NCBI GenBank assembly: GCA_905250115.1
Contig: CAJNOI010000359.1
Span: 1 to 64,000, forward strand
DNA from: Adineta steineri
Taxonomy: Eukaryota > Rotifera > Eurotatoria > Adinetida > Adinetidae
DNA: 64,000 bases
Reading direction: 5' to 3'
The notes beneath the pieces were generated by a model. That model saw only the letters and a list, made by a program, of their open reading frames with translations, ran no database searches and was not told the origin of the DNA. Made by a program: the position numbers and the translations under genes. Positions 1 through 13,394 of this stretch are shown in pieces. Each line of letters opens with the position of its first letter. The first letter of the stretch is position 1.

Positions 1-1668
1 TTTTTGTGGATGTTTCATTACTTGATACACAAATTCATGATGAATACAACTGACAGGAGTTGGAAATGATATTTGTGTATTATTCAATGATTGCATTAGA
101 TATTGTTCATTTGATAATATTAATGATATTTCATAAATAGATTTGTTTGTTGTACAGTCGAAAGTTGTGAATTGTTGATGTAACATTGCCTGTAATCTTT
201 GTGCAACTATACAAATTGTTTCAGCATTAAATAAATCAAGTGATGCATTAATGGTACATGAGAATTCACTTAGATTTAGATCATGTTGAAAGCTAAGAAT
301 GAAATCAAATTTACTCATTATTTCATCATCACTAATATTAATCGAATAAGGTAGTAAAGAAAGTCGACTATCACCGATCATTATTTCATTCTCTTCATCT
401 CTTCTCATAGATGATACAAAGTCAAATGATGTATCAAGAAATACAGGATTTGATATATTTGGATGTTGGTTGAGAATACGTTGAAGTGGAAAATATGAAT
501 ATTTAATACAATTTATCATATTATGTTCAACGTGCTTAGTAATTTGATCAAATGATAAATGAGGATCGAGTTGACATCGTAAAGGTATAGCATTCACAAA
601 CATTCCAATGATAGAGTTAAGTTCATCTCGATATCGACCATGTGTATTTATTCCAATGCATAAATCTTTTTCTCCATTCGTTAATTTGAATAAAAACACA
701 TAATAAGTAGCAAGTGCAAGATATTCCAGTGATATATTATTTGATGATGCATGAATAAGAAGGTCGTGTGAGAGATCTTGACCAAAGTCAAATGAAATAG
801 ATGTTCCACGACCAGTTCGATGTTCATTTGAGAGACGATATCGGTCATATGGTAATGATAAAGGCTGATCAAGTTTACACTCATGGAGAATATCAAGCCA
901 AAACATGCTTGCACCATTCATTGACATTTGTTGTTCAATGACAGCATCTGCATAATTAAAGAAAAGAATGTATTAGGCAAAAGGAAAAAATATAAGAGCT
1001 AATTATATTTACAATCGAGATAACGTAGAAGAATGTTGTCATCATATAATAATTGACCTGTTGTATATGCTTGATTAAGATCATGATGAAACACTCCCAT
1101 CGATGGGAAGTCAAACAAAGCATGATGAAAGTTGAAAATAATGAGATCTTTGTGAGAACGAAGGTAATTTGAAGAGACTGATTTGTAATAAATAATATGA
1201 CATCGAAATACAAGACCTTGCGTAAGATCAAAAAGATGAGGATTACGTTTCTCATCGTGTAAAATCTCATTTAATTGTTCATCTGTTTCATAAGTAGTTT
1301 CGATGATTGAAAACATATTATTAGTGTTGTTTTTATCTTCATGAGTAATAACTCGTTGCATAAGTAGATTCTTGTCGATGTCAAAATGAAGTGATGTGTG
1401 AAGTGAGGGATGTTTATTAACAGCAAGATAAAGAGCATGATGAAGTTGTTTAACTGATAAAGTATGACCTGGTTGGAGACGATAAACAAAAGGCATATTA
1501 TAGATTGCTGTTTGAGGCTTGTCTGGATCGAATCGAATTCTTTCGTCAAGCCAAATGCGAGCTTGTGCAAATGATGCTGGTGCTAGAATAATGAGAACTT
1601 AGTGAATGATTATATAAAAGCTGGAGACCTAAATTAGGTTTGATAACAATATTATAGTCACTTTCCAT
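1..1668 (-). CDS. NRPS, condensation-domain start of a gene running off the left edge
   Basis: Non-ribosomal peptide synthetase. Spliced reading gives three exons: 1668-1629, 1582-1013 and 947 leftward past the edge. Phases agree at both junctions (GT..AG introns of 46 and 65 bp), though the first donor (GTCTCC) is weak. After a short leader from ATG at 1668 the protein reads APASFAQARIWLDERIRF, the start of a condensation (C) domain. The active-site region NFHHALFDFPS lies near 1099-1126 (HHxxxD kept; the usual following G is F). The C-terminal half follows (SLPYDRYRLS, RTGRGTS, KLTNGEKDLCIG, IIGMFVNAIPLRCQLDP). The last residues, CIHHEFVYQVMKHPQK, are the start of an adenylation domain outside the window. 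No carrier domain precedes the C domain, so this looks like a real gene start and not an internal module. Positions 1-122 are identical to 13173-13294 beside the assembly gap. Substrate cannot be told. Confidence 0.75.
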
Positions 1669-4600
1669 CTAATCACCTCTCTAACTGAACAGAGTTTTGT
1701 ATTATGAGTGTTGGCCGATTATTTTTTGTTAGTGGGAATATGAACTAATTTAATCCTTCAGAATGAAAAGTCTAACACTATATGATATTGGATACGACTT
1801 CAAAAGTCGGAAAATATTATTTGTCTTCATAAAATCCGTTAGAACGATTTTGAGGTGGGACTTTTTATGTACATTAATAGTTCTGTGAGATAGTTTTATG
1901 TTAATGTTTACATAAAAAACACGATAGTTTGGCGTTTTTATGAAACTGGCATTAACATAATGCAAATACTGACGGCTCTCTCAAAAACAGGTAAAAATAT
2001 TCACTGTTAGGAATTCATCTTTTAGAAATAAAGTCATGTTGTTTTTTATGAAAGTCGTCAGCATTTTCATTATGCTAATACAGATTCAATACGAATGGTG
2101 AAATATTGTTTTCTATTATTAACATAAAAGAACCATGTAATTGTGTAAAATTCTGACAGATAGCATTAGTGTTATCTCAGTACGAATACTTTGCTGATAG
2201 TATCAGTTAATACTATTATTAGTTTTATATAAAATTTTCTGATTCACTGAGTAGATCAAAGTTATTTCTCTAACTCATTCAAATGCACTCAAGTATTTGA
2301 TAAATTTGTCTATGATGATAGGCCATATTTATCAGGCTATTGAATTTATCTTCACTTTTTCTTCCTTTTATAGTTCTTCTCATCATATATATATATGAAT
2401 CTGTTCATGTTATCAAAACTTCTAATTTAGATGAATAGATAGAAGTTAATATGTCCTGCAACAGAAATCGTTTTTGTGTTGGAAGTTCCAATTCTAGTGA
2501 GAAGAGAACGCAACCGTGAGAGAATTTTTCCGTATCCTCTTACTACTAAAAAAGAGAAATTATGTTGTAAAAATCAGAGAACCTCGAGACCAGGGACGAA
2601 TAAAAAAAGCTCTGCGAACACTCATTTTATTTTATACTTTTATTATTCGTATACTACAAATTTATCGTTATGGTCATGCATATAAGATACAACTTGTTGT
2701 CAACTGGCGTAATAATCATGCTAAGCAAGACAATGAAAGAAAACTTAGAACACTATCCTATTTATCCCATAAAATACTCTGATATTGTATTTTACAAAAC
2801 AAATAAAAGTCATAACATGTAATTAGGTTTACCAATAAAAGAGAGAATGCGAGTGTCTTTTCTTCACGAAAACTTAAAAACAAACACGCTTTTGCAGCAA
2901 AAGTAGGATAAAAACACTTTTTAGTAGAAATATCCCTGACAAATTCGATAGTTTGGTGTTGTTCATTTAGTTATTCCCAAAAAGTCCTACAAGACACTTA
3001 CTATCGCTAAAATACAGGCTTTCTGTAGAATTTTTGGCCCTTCTCAGCACAACTTTTATGGAAAAAATAGTATTAAAATGTTTATTTTATTGATCGTAGA
3101 GTGATCATTTTGATTAAGACAAAATATATACAAAAATTATTTCAATTCATGATTATGAACTTGTTGCTTTCTCAACAACAAAAACCATCCGTTATCTTCT
3201 TGATAAGATTGAATTTTCATCATATTGAATAGTCTGATCTGAAAATTTGCAAACATAGTGGTGATAGCTCGCCATTATTTCACGCGATATTTAGGTACTA
3301 TTTCTCTTCATATAATATAGGTGCCACAATTGCAGTACATATATGAGATTTATTATTAGACTTTGTCGTAACTATAATGAAGATTGCTGAGCTTGAAAGT
3401 AAGCTAAATCTATGTATTTCTAAAAGAAGATTTGAGAATAGCGAGTTTGGTTATTGTTTTTTTTTATATTTTCTCTTGGTTTTTATCTTTAAGGGAGATA
3501 TAAAATCGACTGTTTCATGAAACTACGAAGTATTAAGAAACAATGTGTTGTGACACTCAGAACGTGTTACTCTTTTAACTGAGTATCATCTTCAAAAAAT
3601 AATTCAATAATCACTATCTTCAAGTCTTCTTTCATAACTAAGAAGTTCAGTCCGCTTTTTAAACTCACATGTGTGGTGAAATTGTCATACTTATATTAGA
3701 TGGAGAGAAATAGCACTAATATTTTAGTTAATGTAAGGAGAAGATACCACTACCATGTTCAGAAAGTTGCAATTCGATATCAACTAATATGACAAAAAAC
3801 ATATTTTGAAAAGAAGGTAATCAATGGTTTTTGTAGCTGTTTAAGTAAAGGAAGAAAGCTCTATACAACTCATTGATGGATTCAATTATGAGATTATGCT
3901 CTATTGGATTGCTGACAAGAGAAGTAGATGTTGTAAATGTTTATTCAGCATTTAGAATCGGATCACCTAGTTAAATGTGAGTATTATATTTTCTAATAGA
4001 AAAGAGTAAAACTTTTCGAATAACAATGAAACCTATGCTTTCTATATTTCATATTGATTAAATAGTCTGTAGAATCATATCTAACATCTAGCATAAAATG
4101 TTTGTGTCCAACTATAGATTTTGTATCTTGTCCTCTAGTCTACGGTAAAAAATAATATTTTCATCGACACTTCCAATGCGAATTGTCCACGTAGATGAAC
4201 AAACGCTAAAAGTGTGTTTTGATTTATTAGAGGTAGAAATAGAAGAAGACAACGCTTTATAATGCGTTCATTGTACCAATGAACTAAAGGGTTTCAAAGC
4301 GTTTCAACGTATAAGATAGCGGAACTGGATGATTAAACTTATTTTAACGACGAGATCAGACAGTCAGTAATTACAACTACAATATCCTGTTTGATGTACT
4401 ATCTCAGAACAGAAAAATGAATTTTGACATAAAGAGACTTAGAGTATGCAAATAAGAAATAGATGTGAATGCATATTTCGCTTTAACTATTCAAAATAGA
4501 TAAAATATATCGTAATATTTTCAATCAACAGAATGAAAAAGCAGTAATATAGTCGATAGATTTAAAAGAAAACTATATAAAGGATATGGAAGAAAAGAAT

Positions 4601-5489
4601 TTCTTCGCCCATTTACAGTAATTGAAGTAGTCTTGCATTAATAATTAAAAACCATAATTGATTTCAAATATTTGAGTGTCTAGAAAGACATTTTTTGTTG
4701 AAATGGCTGTCAACAATGCAAATATTCGTATCTATTATTTCATCATATTTACCGAAACTATATTGGCTGAGTGTCGATAGTATAGCCATCGCTTATACAT
4801 ACATGTGCTATAATTGGCTATTATCAACACTATTCTGTCTCATTTTGTCTCATCCTCTTAATTTATAGTATTAATTAATGATGATATCGTTCATGTCCTA
4901 AACACATCATTAAATAGGCTCGCAAAATGATGAAAAAAACGATGCAATATTTTGGTCATATCCTCGAATACGAATAGTTATCTTAGAAACAGATGGGCAC
5001 TCCGTCTATTGAATTCAATCTGCTATTTAGACGTGTGCTCTAGATTTTTTAGCAGCATTTTTATAAGAACTTGTTCGAAAACATTAGAATATGTCTGAAA
5101 TTTATAAGAAGAAAGTTTGCTGTTCTTTCATCGTATTGAATTGAATCCTACTAATTGTTCATTTGAAAAAACTTTGAGTGACTCAGATTTCAGTGATATC
5201 GTCTTATTTATCTTCTGAATAATTGCTTAGTTTAAGGATGCTCAAAATCGCTGACAGAGTATTCGAAAAGTGGATTCATTACAATATTTTGATATAAAAC
5301 GTCAAAGAAATTGAAACTTAATACTTTAACAAAAAACAATAAATTTTTGTTGCATCAGTATTATCTAATATAGTTGAATTCTCTCTCAAAATACATTATA
5401 GATTGCTAATATATTTACAAGAGAATGATGTTTTATCTTCCAAGAAGACCTTTCAAACGAATGTACGCATTAATCATAGAAATTTAAAA
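1669..5489. other. gene-poor AT-rich DNA
   Basis: No convincing coding sequence. Short open frames at 1750-1965 (minus) and 2476-2782 (plus) have low-complexity AT-driven composition and no recognisable domain. It separates the NRPS start at 1668 from the downstream end of the other NRPS gene and may contain unrecognised transposon debris. Confidence 0.5.
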
Positions 5490-5492
5490 TAG

Positions 5493-6321
5493 TGAGAGAA
5501 GGAAACGACTTACATGTCTATTTCTTGCCATCTTACCCTACTCAAATAGTCTCTCATCTCCTTGCTGATGATTTGACATTAGTCATTAAAGGATCTCTCG
5601 AACTTAAATGATCCGAAAATATAGGATTTTTAGAACACCAAGCAAAATCAATTTTACATAATTTAGGAAAGGTTGCTGATGATCACAAATAGTCGGTGAA
5701 CACAGCCAAAACAGAACCTATGATCATTCACAGGGTAGTAGTAGTTTCTAAACCAAAAATAGAATATAAAGGAACTCTAATGGAGTACGTAAAATCTTTC
5801 AAATTTGTAGGAGTAGAAACTAGTACTAAACTTAGTGGGGATATTTCATTAACAGTCAATCAAAAAAAATTAAAAAATTTTTTAATAGATAAAGAAAACT
5901 GTTTCGCACTATACCAATAAAGGAAATAAAAATGCGTAGAAAACTCTTTTCTATATACACTCTATGGCACTTTTTCTGGCTATTTACCACCTGGTTCTTT
6001 TACACAGAAAAACGACAAGCGACAATAGAATATACTTATTGCTCAGGTATAAGATCAATATACAATCTATCAACATGGGATGATCATACAACTCCTGCAT
6101 TACCGAGAGAAATAGGGTTGAATAATTATATCTTAAACGATTGGTTAAAATTTATGAAACACTTAGAAGAATCCCATGAAGCAGTAGATTTCCAACAAAC
6201 CACGAATTCATATTTTATTGCTACTTCCGATACTAAAATTCCCTATAAAAGTTGTGGTTTCAGAAAAAATGCAAAGTTTCAAAATAGATTAGCTGAAAGA
6301 GCACGAAGTGGGATTATCTAA
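5493..6321 (+). pseudogene. decayed non-LTR retrotransposon reverse transcriptase remnant
   Basis: Translation just before and through 5696-5920 contains SHLLADDLTLVIKG, a version of the (Y/F)xDD catalytic motif of LINE-type reverse transcriptases. It is followed at the expected spacing by NTAKTEPMI and YVKSFKFVGVETS, which match the 'NxxKTxxM ... FKYLG' stretch after the active site in jockey/RTE-like elements. Stops fall after SLELK and after VADDHK. The next frame at 5932-6321 (IRSIYNLSTWDDHTTPALP and onward) resembles the tail of such proteins. Only part of the RT remains and no endonuclease or poly-A end was recognised. It is dead by stops and truncation. The family assignment is tentative. 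Confidence 0.6.
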
Positions 6322-9300
6322 CCTTTCTGCATATTCAAAAACAATAGTTTCAAATTTTCAAAAAATCTTCCAGTGTTCTAGAATAGACTATTCTTAAATA
6401 CTTTGAACTTCCTCCTTGATTCCATAACTGTCACAATAAACTAATAAATTAAAAATATATATGAAGCATGCAAATAGCTGTACCAACCCCCACTGTAATT
6501 ATTATCTTTTGTTTGTTCATTAGTACACTTTCTTACGACCTCTTTCTTTCTTTTTTCTTACCTTCTACCTTCTTCCTTATCATATGCTTATTTTTAGTCT
6601 TATTTTTATTGTTATGTTAAATACTATTGCAACAGTTATCTAGTTAACTTACTATAAGGAATAATAAACCTCTAGATATTAAAAAAAGAAAGAAAAGGAA
6701 ACAACTAACTATATTTTTAGATTGATTTAAACATGATAGGGGGTAGAAGACGATCATGCTGATGACTAGACAAGCTCGGTTCTTTTTCATAGCATTATCA
6801 GATTATATTAAATAGATGCAGACTGTCTAATTTTGTTCTCTCATTGTATCCTATCTCTATGATCGATTGTTATGTGAGTTTAAAATACTTTTCTTCGCAG
6901 ACAAGACGTTGTAACTTATTAACGAGTTATCAATTTAAATAGATTGTGGAAGAATATATAACTATGTCAAAATTATGAATAACCTTTCTGTTGACACATG
7001 AATCCATTAACAAAAGTTGATAGTTATATCTGAATGTTGTTAACAACCCTTTCTATTAAAGACAGTCGATTTCAGAAATTCACGAGAAATTAAAGTTATT
7101 ATAATCGAACAGCTTAAATAAAAAAAATCACCACTTAGTGTCTTGACTCCTTTTTAGTCTATTTACATCTTTTTATCTTTCGTAATCTTTCTTTTGAGAG
7201 GAAACTATGAGTGTTGCTTACAACCTACATCTTCAAACTCTTCTCTTCCAGAATAAAGGGACTCAAAGAAATAAAGGCATCAGAAGATCCTAATAGAATA
7301 AAAGAACTAAAAGGCTGAAACATAATGTTAGTTTTTCACGAACTGTTTGAATAGGACGAGTTTAATTTCTTATGGATCTATGAGTTTATGGGTTATTGTA
7401 ATGTTCGCTTCCTATCAATATTCGTAGAGAATTGTAGTAGATTGATAAAATCCTCAGATATCCATAAAAATAGTCCAGTTTTATTTTAACCTTCAAGTGG
7501 AGCTTATCTGACAAGAGAAGGTTCATAAGTGACAATCCGATTTTGAGTTCGAAGTCTGTGTATATAGTAAAACTCAGTGAGCTTTGAAAAATTCCAAAAG
7601 GATAGGTGCCTCTAGACTTTCTACCTACAACTCTCGATATAAGGTCTAAGAACACTTATCCTTTATAGGATATTCCATACCTTACTGAAATCTACTTTAT
7701 GCACAGAGTATGAGTTCAAAAGCGATTTATTACTTAGGCATCTTTCTTCGAGAGTAGTCTTTAACGATTCTATACTAAAACTTTTGAGGATTTCTATAGA
7801 AGCAATGATTAGATCTTGGTGTAATAAACTTGTGAACTGAATAAGATGGTAGCAGGATACAACTGTTAAAATATTTTTGTATAAACTTATTTTGGACAGA
7901 CACAAATGTTCGAATCTGAGCGTTATTGCGCGTTCATATCAGAAATATGTTTAAACGCTTCGTGTCTTGGTTATCACGAGAAATAAAGATGTAAAAAAGG
8001 ATGTGATTGTTAAAACGTAAAAATTCGGATATTTCTGGATGTGTAAAATCCGTTCAGAGACAGAACATACAATGCTTGTTACAATGCGTCAATTTGACTA
8101 TTCTAACTGTCTGGATGATGCATCATTTGCCATAAATTTTTTTTCTGGCCGATGTTTTATCATTCATATGATGAAATAATTGACAGAAATATCTGGACAG
8201 TATTATTCATTTTAAAGAAATCTTCTTTTGTTATATGAGTCCCATCTAAGGTTATAAAACTGAGTTTAACCGTATTGTTACGTTCTCTTCTGACTTCATC
8301 ATCTTATTTTACTAAACTTCAGTTCCTCCTGTTCGTAGTAAAACATGTAGGAATACGTATTCTCCCAAAGGTCTAACTGCGACAGAGCAATTCTATTTGA
8401 ATAACTAGATTAAATGGCTAAAATGTAAATTGTTGAAATTTCACTAATATTAATATTGAATGATATGTAAGTAATCATTCATATTCAAAGAAGAATGGCT
8501 TTCGTCAGTATTTTCTCGAAAACGATACAATTACTGTTAAATACTTGCATTATTCTCACAAGAAGTGGATTCGAAAAATAAACTTTCAACTATTCATACC
8601 GATACGGTAGCGATATGAATTTGTTTTTATTTAAGAATAATCTATTCTCATCTTGTCTCAATTAATTCAAACGCTGGGAAGTGCATAATTGACATATACT
8701 CTTGAGTTTTAGGCTTACAACACATTGTGCTGATGTCCCAAATAGATTAATCAGATTAAAACAAAACCAAGTGATGAAATTGCTTTTTTTATATTTCAGT
8801 CAACTTTGTGAGATGAGTTATTCGTTTATTCATTTTGTATCAGTATAGTGTATCTGAGATCCTATACATCAGCATAATTCTTTGTCAAATATAAAAAGAT
8901 CACCGACCAATAAAAAATGATCCATAAAAACGTATATATAAAAATCCCTTAAGTCACCAAACAGTATTACAATACACATGTAATACATATATAAGATTAC
9001 GTGATAAAACTGCTGTAGTTACTGTATAAAAATTCATTTTCAAAATAACTTTATGGGATTCTATTCTTTTAACATATATCATTAGATCACTCAAAGCTTT
9101 AGTTACTAGTCTGAAACTAAAATCTCTGCAGCTGTATTAGAGAATAATCTGAATAAAATAGTCATATGAATTAAGGTGTATAACTAATAAGAATATGCAT
9201 AATAAAAGCTTGAGCTATAATACATAAATATAACATCCTCTATGGCATCATACATTGATTTAACAGATAACTAAATAGTTTCTAAGAGTTATATACAGCC

Positions 9301-9661
9301 AGTGTTTGACAATTTTTGCAATCTACACTCGTACATCTAATCAGTGAAAACAACAAACATATCTTTGTATTAGCTTTATATATAACGTCGGAAGAAAACA
9401 AAAGCAAACAGAAATGTTTGATGGTAGAGAAATAAGTGATGCAAGTGTTTTACGACCATACCATCCGAATATGACTTAGAGACACTTCTTCTCTGCAATT
9501 CTAAGTCCCATTGAACGAATTTTTGGTTTTTCAATACGATTTCAATTTCGACAACCATTAGTTTCTACAATTTATTACTGATAACTAGTGACCTATCACA
9601 CACTTAATGCTTAGTTTATTTACAAGTCGAAGAGGACTAGTCTCGCCAATGACAATGCACT
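6322..9661. other. gene-poor AT-rich DNA downstream of NRPS
   Basis: No domain was recognised on either strand. Minus-strand frames at 7386-7655 and 7663-7905 are adjacent and could be pieces of one decayed element, but nothing identifies them. If the NRPS exon ending at 9736 splices onward, its next exons were not found in this stretch. Confidence 0.45.
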
Positions 9662-12600
9662 TTAACGCATATTTCTCATTACTGATTTAACTACTACTTT
9701 TATAAAACAATAGAACAAGCTGCATACAATCATACCTTCATTCACAATATTCTCCAATCGATGAAACACGACCAAATCCATTTCTTCAGCTTCTTCAGGA
9801 AGAATAAGAGACAATTTGTTAATCGATAAACTCACATTCATCACAGGAATGTTGCTTGATTGTGTTTGAAACAGTTGTTCAAACATATATTGAAATCTTT
9901 GAGCTATTTTTGAAATCGTTGATTTTTCAAACAAATCATGTGAACAAACAAAAGAACAAGACAGCTGATTATCATCTGATGACGGGTTGTATACAAATGT
10001 TAGCGAGAAGTCAAATTTTGCTACTTCAGCTGATTGTTCTAATGATATTTGTTCTAAATTTGCATCACCCAAACATAAATGTCCCATATCTTTTGATACA
10101 GTAATAAAATCAAACACTGTCTCAAGAAATGATACATTCGACTGATTTAATTGATTATCATCAAGAATATGTTGTAATGGATAATGAGAATGTTCAAGAA
10201 TTGACAAGCATTTTTCTCTCACATGTTGGACAAGTTCATCAAATGACCAATGGAGATCAAGCTCAACACGATATGGTAATGTTGAAACAAACATTCCAAT
10301 TAGATTTTGTAGTTCATTTCGATATCGATTTGCATTAATAGAACCAATACATAGATCAGTCTCACCATGAGTTAGTTTGAATAGGAAGACATAAAATATG
10401 GATAATCCAAGTTGAAAAAGTGTTAGATGATGTGACGACGCATAATTTAGAAATGATGTGCATAATTCATTATCGAAGTTGATCTCAGCTGTGGATGCTA
10501 AGCCTGATCGTTGTTGATTAGTTGTTGAACGTTGTCGATCAAATGGTAATGATAATGAACATTCCGTGTTGTATGTTTCAAGTTGATAATGCCAGAATTC
10601 ACGAGATAATGACATATCCATGATATGTTCATGAACAGAATAATCATTATAATTCAATGAGTTATCATCCACAGATAATGAGTCATCAGATTGATAAGCA
10701 AGAGAAAGATCGCGAAGAAAGACTGATGTTGATGCTCCATCAAACATTGCATGATGAATACTAATCAATATGTGATCATTTTTACTCAATAAATCATTAT
10801 TCTTATATAAGACATTATCTCGAGAGTAATGGCATTGACGAAGAATATGACAACGAATAACACGTCCTTTTGATAAATCAAATAAATCAGCTTGATTTAA
10901 TATTTCTTCGATAATTTCATTCATATGACGACGATCATCATTATGAATATTAACAAATGTCAAACCATTTGATTTTATTTCATCATTGAGAACAATCTTC
11001 GCATCTAAACAGTGTTGTATAATATTACCATTTGTATCATCGATAAAAAGTGCTGTTCGTAGAATATTATGTTTTGTGATAACACTTTGAAATGCATGTT
11101 GTAATTGAGTGATTGATACATGATCATTCATAGATGATATATGATAAAGTAATGGAATAACATACATATTATTCATTGTTGTTTTAGATGAAAAACGAAT
11201 TTGTTCATCTAAATAGATTCGTTCTTGTGCAAATGATGCTCTAGCCTGAATGAGATGTAGTGAAGGCCAAGGATAATCATTCAGAATGTCGATGGTATTG
11301 ATAGACTGTTGAATGAGTTGAGCATGATGAAGAATTGTTGGATGTTGAAATAGATTAGAGATAGAAAGAGTGTTTGTTTCTAAATGAAACTCGATCTTGT
11401 ATCGATGAAAAAGTTGCATGATAAGTAATGAATGACCACCAATAGTGAATATATTTGTATCAGTTGAGATCTGATTCTGGTTGAATATCTCACACCAAAT
11501 GTGATGAATACTAACTTCAATATTATTTGTTGGTAGTAATAGTTCTGTGCTGTCTGTGAGATGTATAGATGAGAATTGAGGTGATGGAAGAAGTTTTCGA
11601 TCTATTTTTCCATTTTGATTCAAAGGTAATTTATCAAGTATAATAAAAGAAGATGGAATCATATGTGGTGGAAGATGAGATTCGCAATGTTGGCGTAGTT
11701 GTTCTTGATTGATATGAGAAGATTGAACATATGCAACTAAATAATCATCATTCCATTTCATAACAACACAAGCAGAAATGGATGTCATGTTAAGTAAACA
11801 TCGTTCGATTTCACCAAGTTCAATTCTTTGTCCATGTAATTTGATTTGATGATCTTTTCTACCAACATAATGTATCAATCCTTTATTGTCCATTCGAACA
11901 AGATCACCTGTTCGATAGAAGAGTTCACTATCTATTTCAACAAGAGCTTTTGCAGTTAAATCATCACGCCCAAGATAACCAGCGAAGATACCTACTCCAC
12001 CTATAAACAACTCGCCTTCTTCTTCGAACGGTGCAGGTTGCAAAAAAATATCTAGGACCTTGTATTGTTCGTTAGCCAGAACTCTACCAAGAGGAATGTT
12101 GTTCTCAAGAGAATTGATTTCGACACGATGACATATCGACACAATGGTACATTCAGCAGGTGCATATATATTGTGGATGTAAAACTCACTTTTAATATGA
12201 CTTCTAAGGCGGTGAACGAGTTTTTGTGAGAATGGCTCACCTAGAAGATTAAGAGAAAGTTCTATTATCACCTTAATTTCGCTTTACTAACCACCAATGC
12301 AAAGTGATCGCACAGATGGCAAAGGATAGCGACTAGAATGTGCAAGAAAATCACATAAATGATTTAAGAAAGTTGGAACAGGTGCAAGACATGTGATCTG
12401 TTTATGTTGCAGTGTGTGAGCAAAATATTCAAAATCCATATTGCCATATGGACGTAACATCACGACAGTCGCGCACAAAAGTAAACTACCCATGATTTCC
12501 ATGACATGTACATCGTATGTCGGGGCACATATTTGAAACACTGTGTCTTGCTCGTTTATTACACCAGCATTCTGTATAGAATGCACAAAATTTGTGAAGT

Positions 12601-13294
12601 TTCGATGCCGTGTTTGAGCCTATAACATATCAAAAAACTGACAAAGATACTTTGAAAAATGCGGAAAACATACTGCTTTGGGTGTTCCAGTGGAACCACT
12701 TGTAAAAATAATGTACGCGACATCGTCTGATACTGTTGCCACTTTTGATAGTCGGTTCAGATCAATGACACATTCGGTGACATGGCTCGTTAATATTGAG
12801 TCAATATCAAGTGAAACAATGTCTTGATCGAATTTGGTCTTAGTTACATGATGGACAAGAACAAGACGACTTTGAGTTTGTTGTACAAGAGCACGTAAAC
12901 GATGTTGTGGATCTCGAAGTGATAATGGACAATAAACACCACCAGCCATTTCAATTCCCATAATACCAATCACCTAATCAAAATCAATATCAAACTCACA
13001 CTAATAGTACTCATCTTAATTAACTTACCATCGACAAACTTCGCTCAACACATTGACACACGACCTCACCTGGAGTGATACGATATTTATTAAGGAGAGT
13101 TAAAGACAATACTTGGACATAATATAGAAGTTCACAATATGTCAATGATTGATCATCTAGTTCAACAGCTGCTTTTTGTGGATGTTTCATTACTTGATAC
13201 ACAAATTCATGATGAATACAACTGACAGGAGTTGGAAATGATATTTGTGTATTATTCAATGATTGCATTAGATATTGTTCATTTGATAATATTA
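9662..13294 (-). CDS. NRPS, adenylation-carrier-condensation module downstream of the gap
   Basis: Exons 13294-13030, 12973-12674, 12619-12292 and 12240-9736 join in phase. Order: end of a C domain; A domain start (CIHHEFVYQVMKHPQKAAVE); core A3 FTSGSTGTPKA; A4 region QICAPTYDVHVMEIMG; CIGG joined to EPFSQKLVHRL; A5 YAPAEC (usual YGPTE changed); A7 YRTGDLVRMD; A8 GRKDHQIKLHGQRIELGEIE; A10 NGKIDRKLLP. Next is a carrier domain FTIGGHSLLIMQL with the phosphopantetheine serine codon at 11431-11429, then a full C domain with ISIHHAMFDGAS (complete HHxxxDG) near 10732-10765. The last exon has a good donor at 9735 (GAAG|GTATG) just after VFHRLENIVNE, which looks like another A-domain start. Unspliced, the frame stops at 9662. 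No following A domain is visible, so the gene is either truncated here or has distant exons. It activates one amino acid, unidentified. Confidence 0.85.
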
Positions 13295-13394
13295 NNNNNN
13301 NNNNNNNNNNNNNNNNNNNNNNNNNNNNNNNNNNNNNNNNNNNNNNNNNNNNNNNNNNNNNNNNNNNNNNNNNNNNNNNNNNNNNNNNNNNNNN
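13295..13394. other. assembly gap (100 N)
   Basis: Exactly 100 N, the usual placeholder for a gap of unknown size. It falls inside the NRPS region. On the minus strand an adenylation exon enters it (13432-13395) and a C-domain end leaves it (13294). Both gap edges have near-copies elsewhere: 13395-13440 matches 12939-12982, and 13173-13294 is identical to 1-122. Repeated modules probably defeated assembly. Confidence 0.98.

Noticed and set aside
9376..9658. Possible next NRPS exon on the minus strand (a frame reads CIVIGETSPLRLVNKL)
   Set aside because: Stops follow quickly, no second motif supports it, and no splice acceptor links it convincingly to the donor at 9735.
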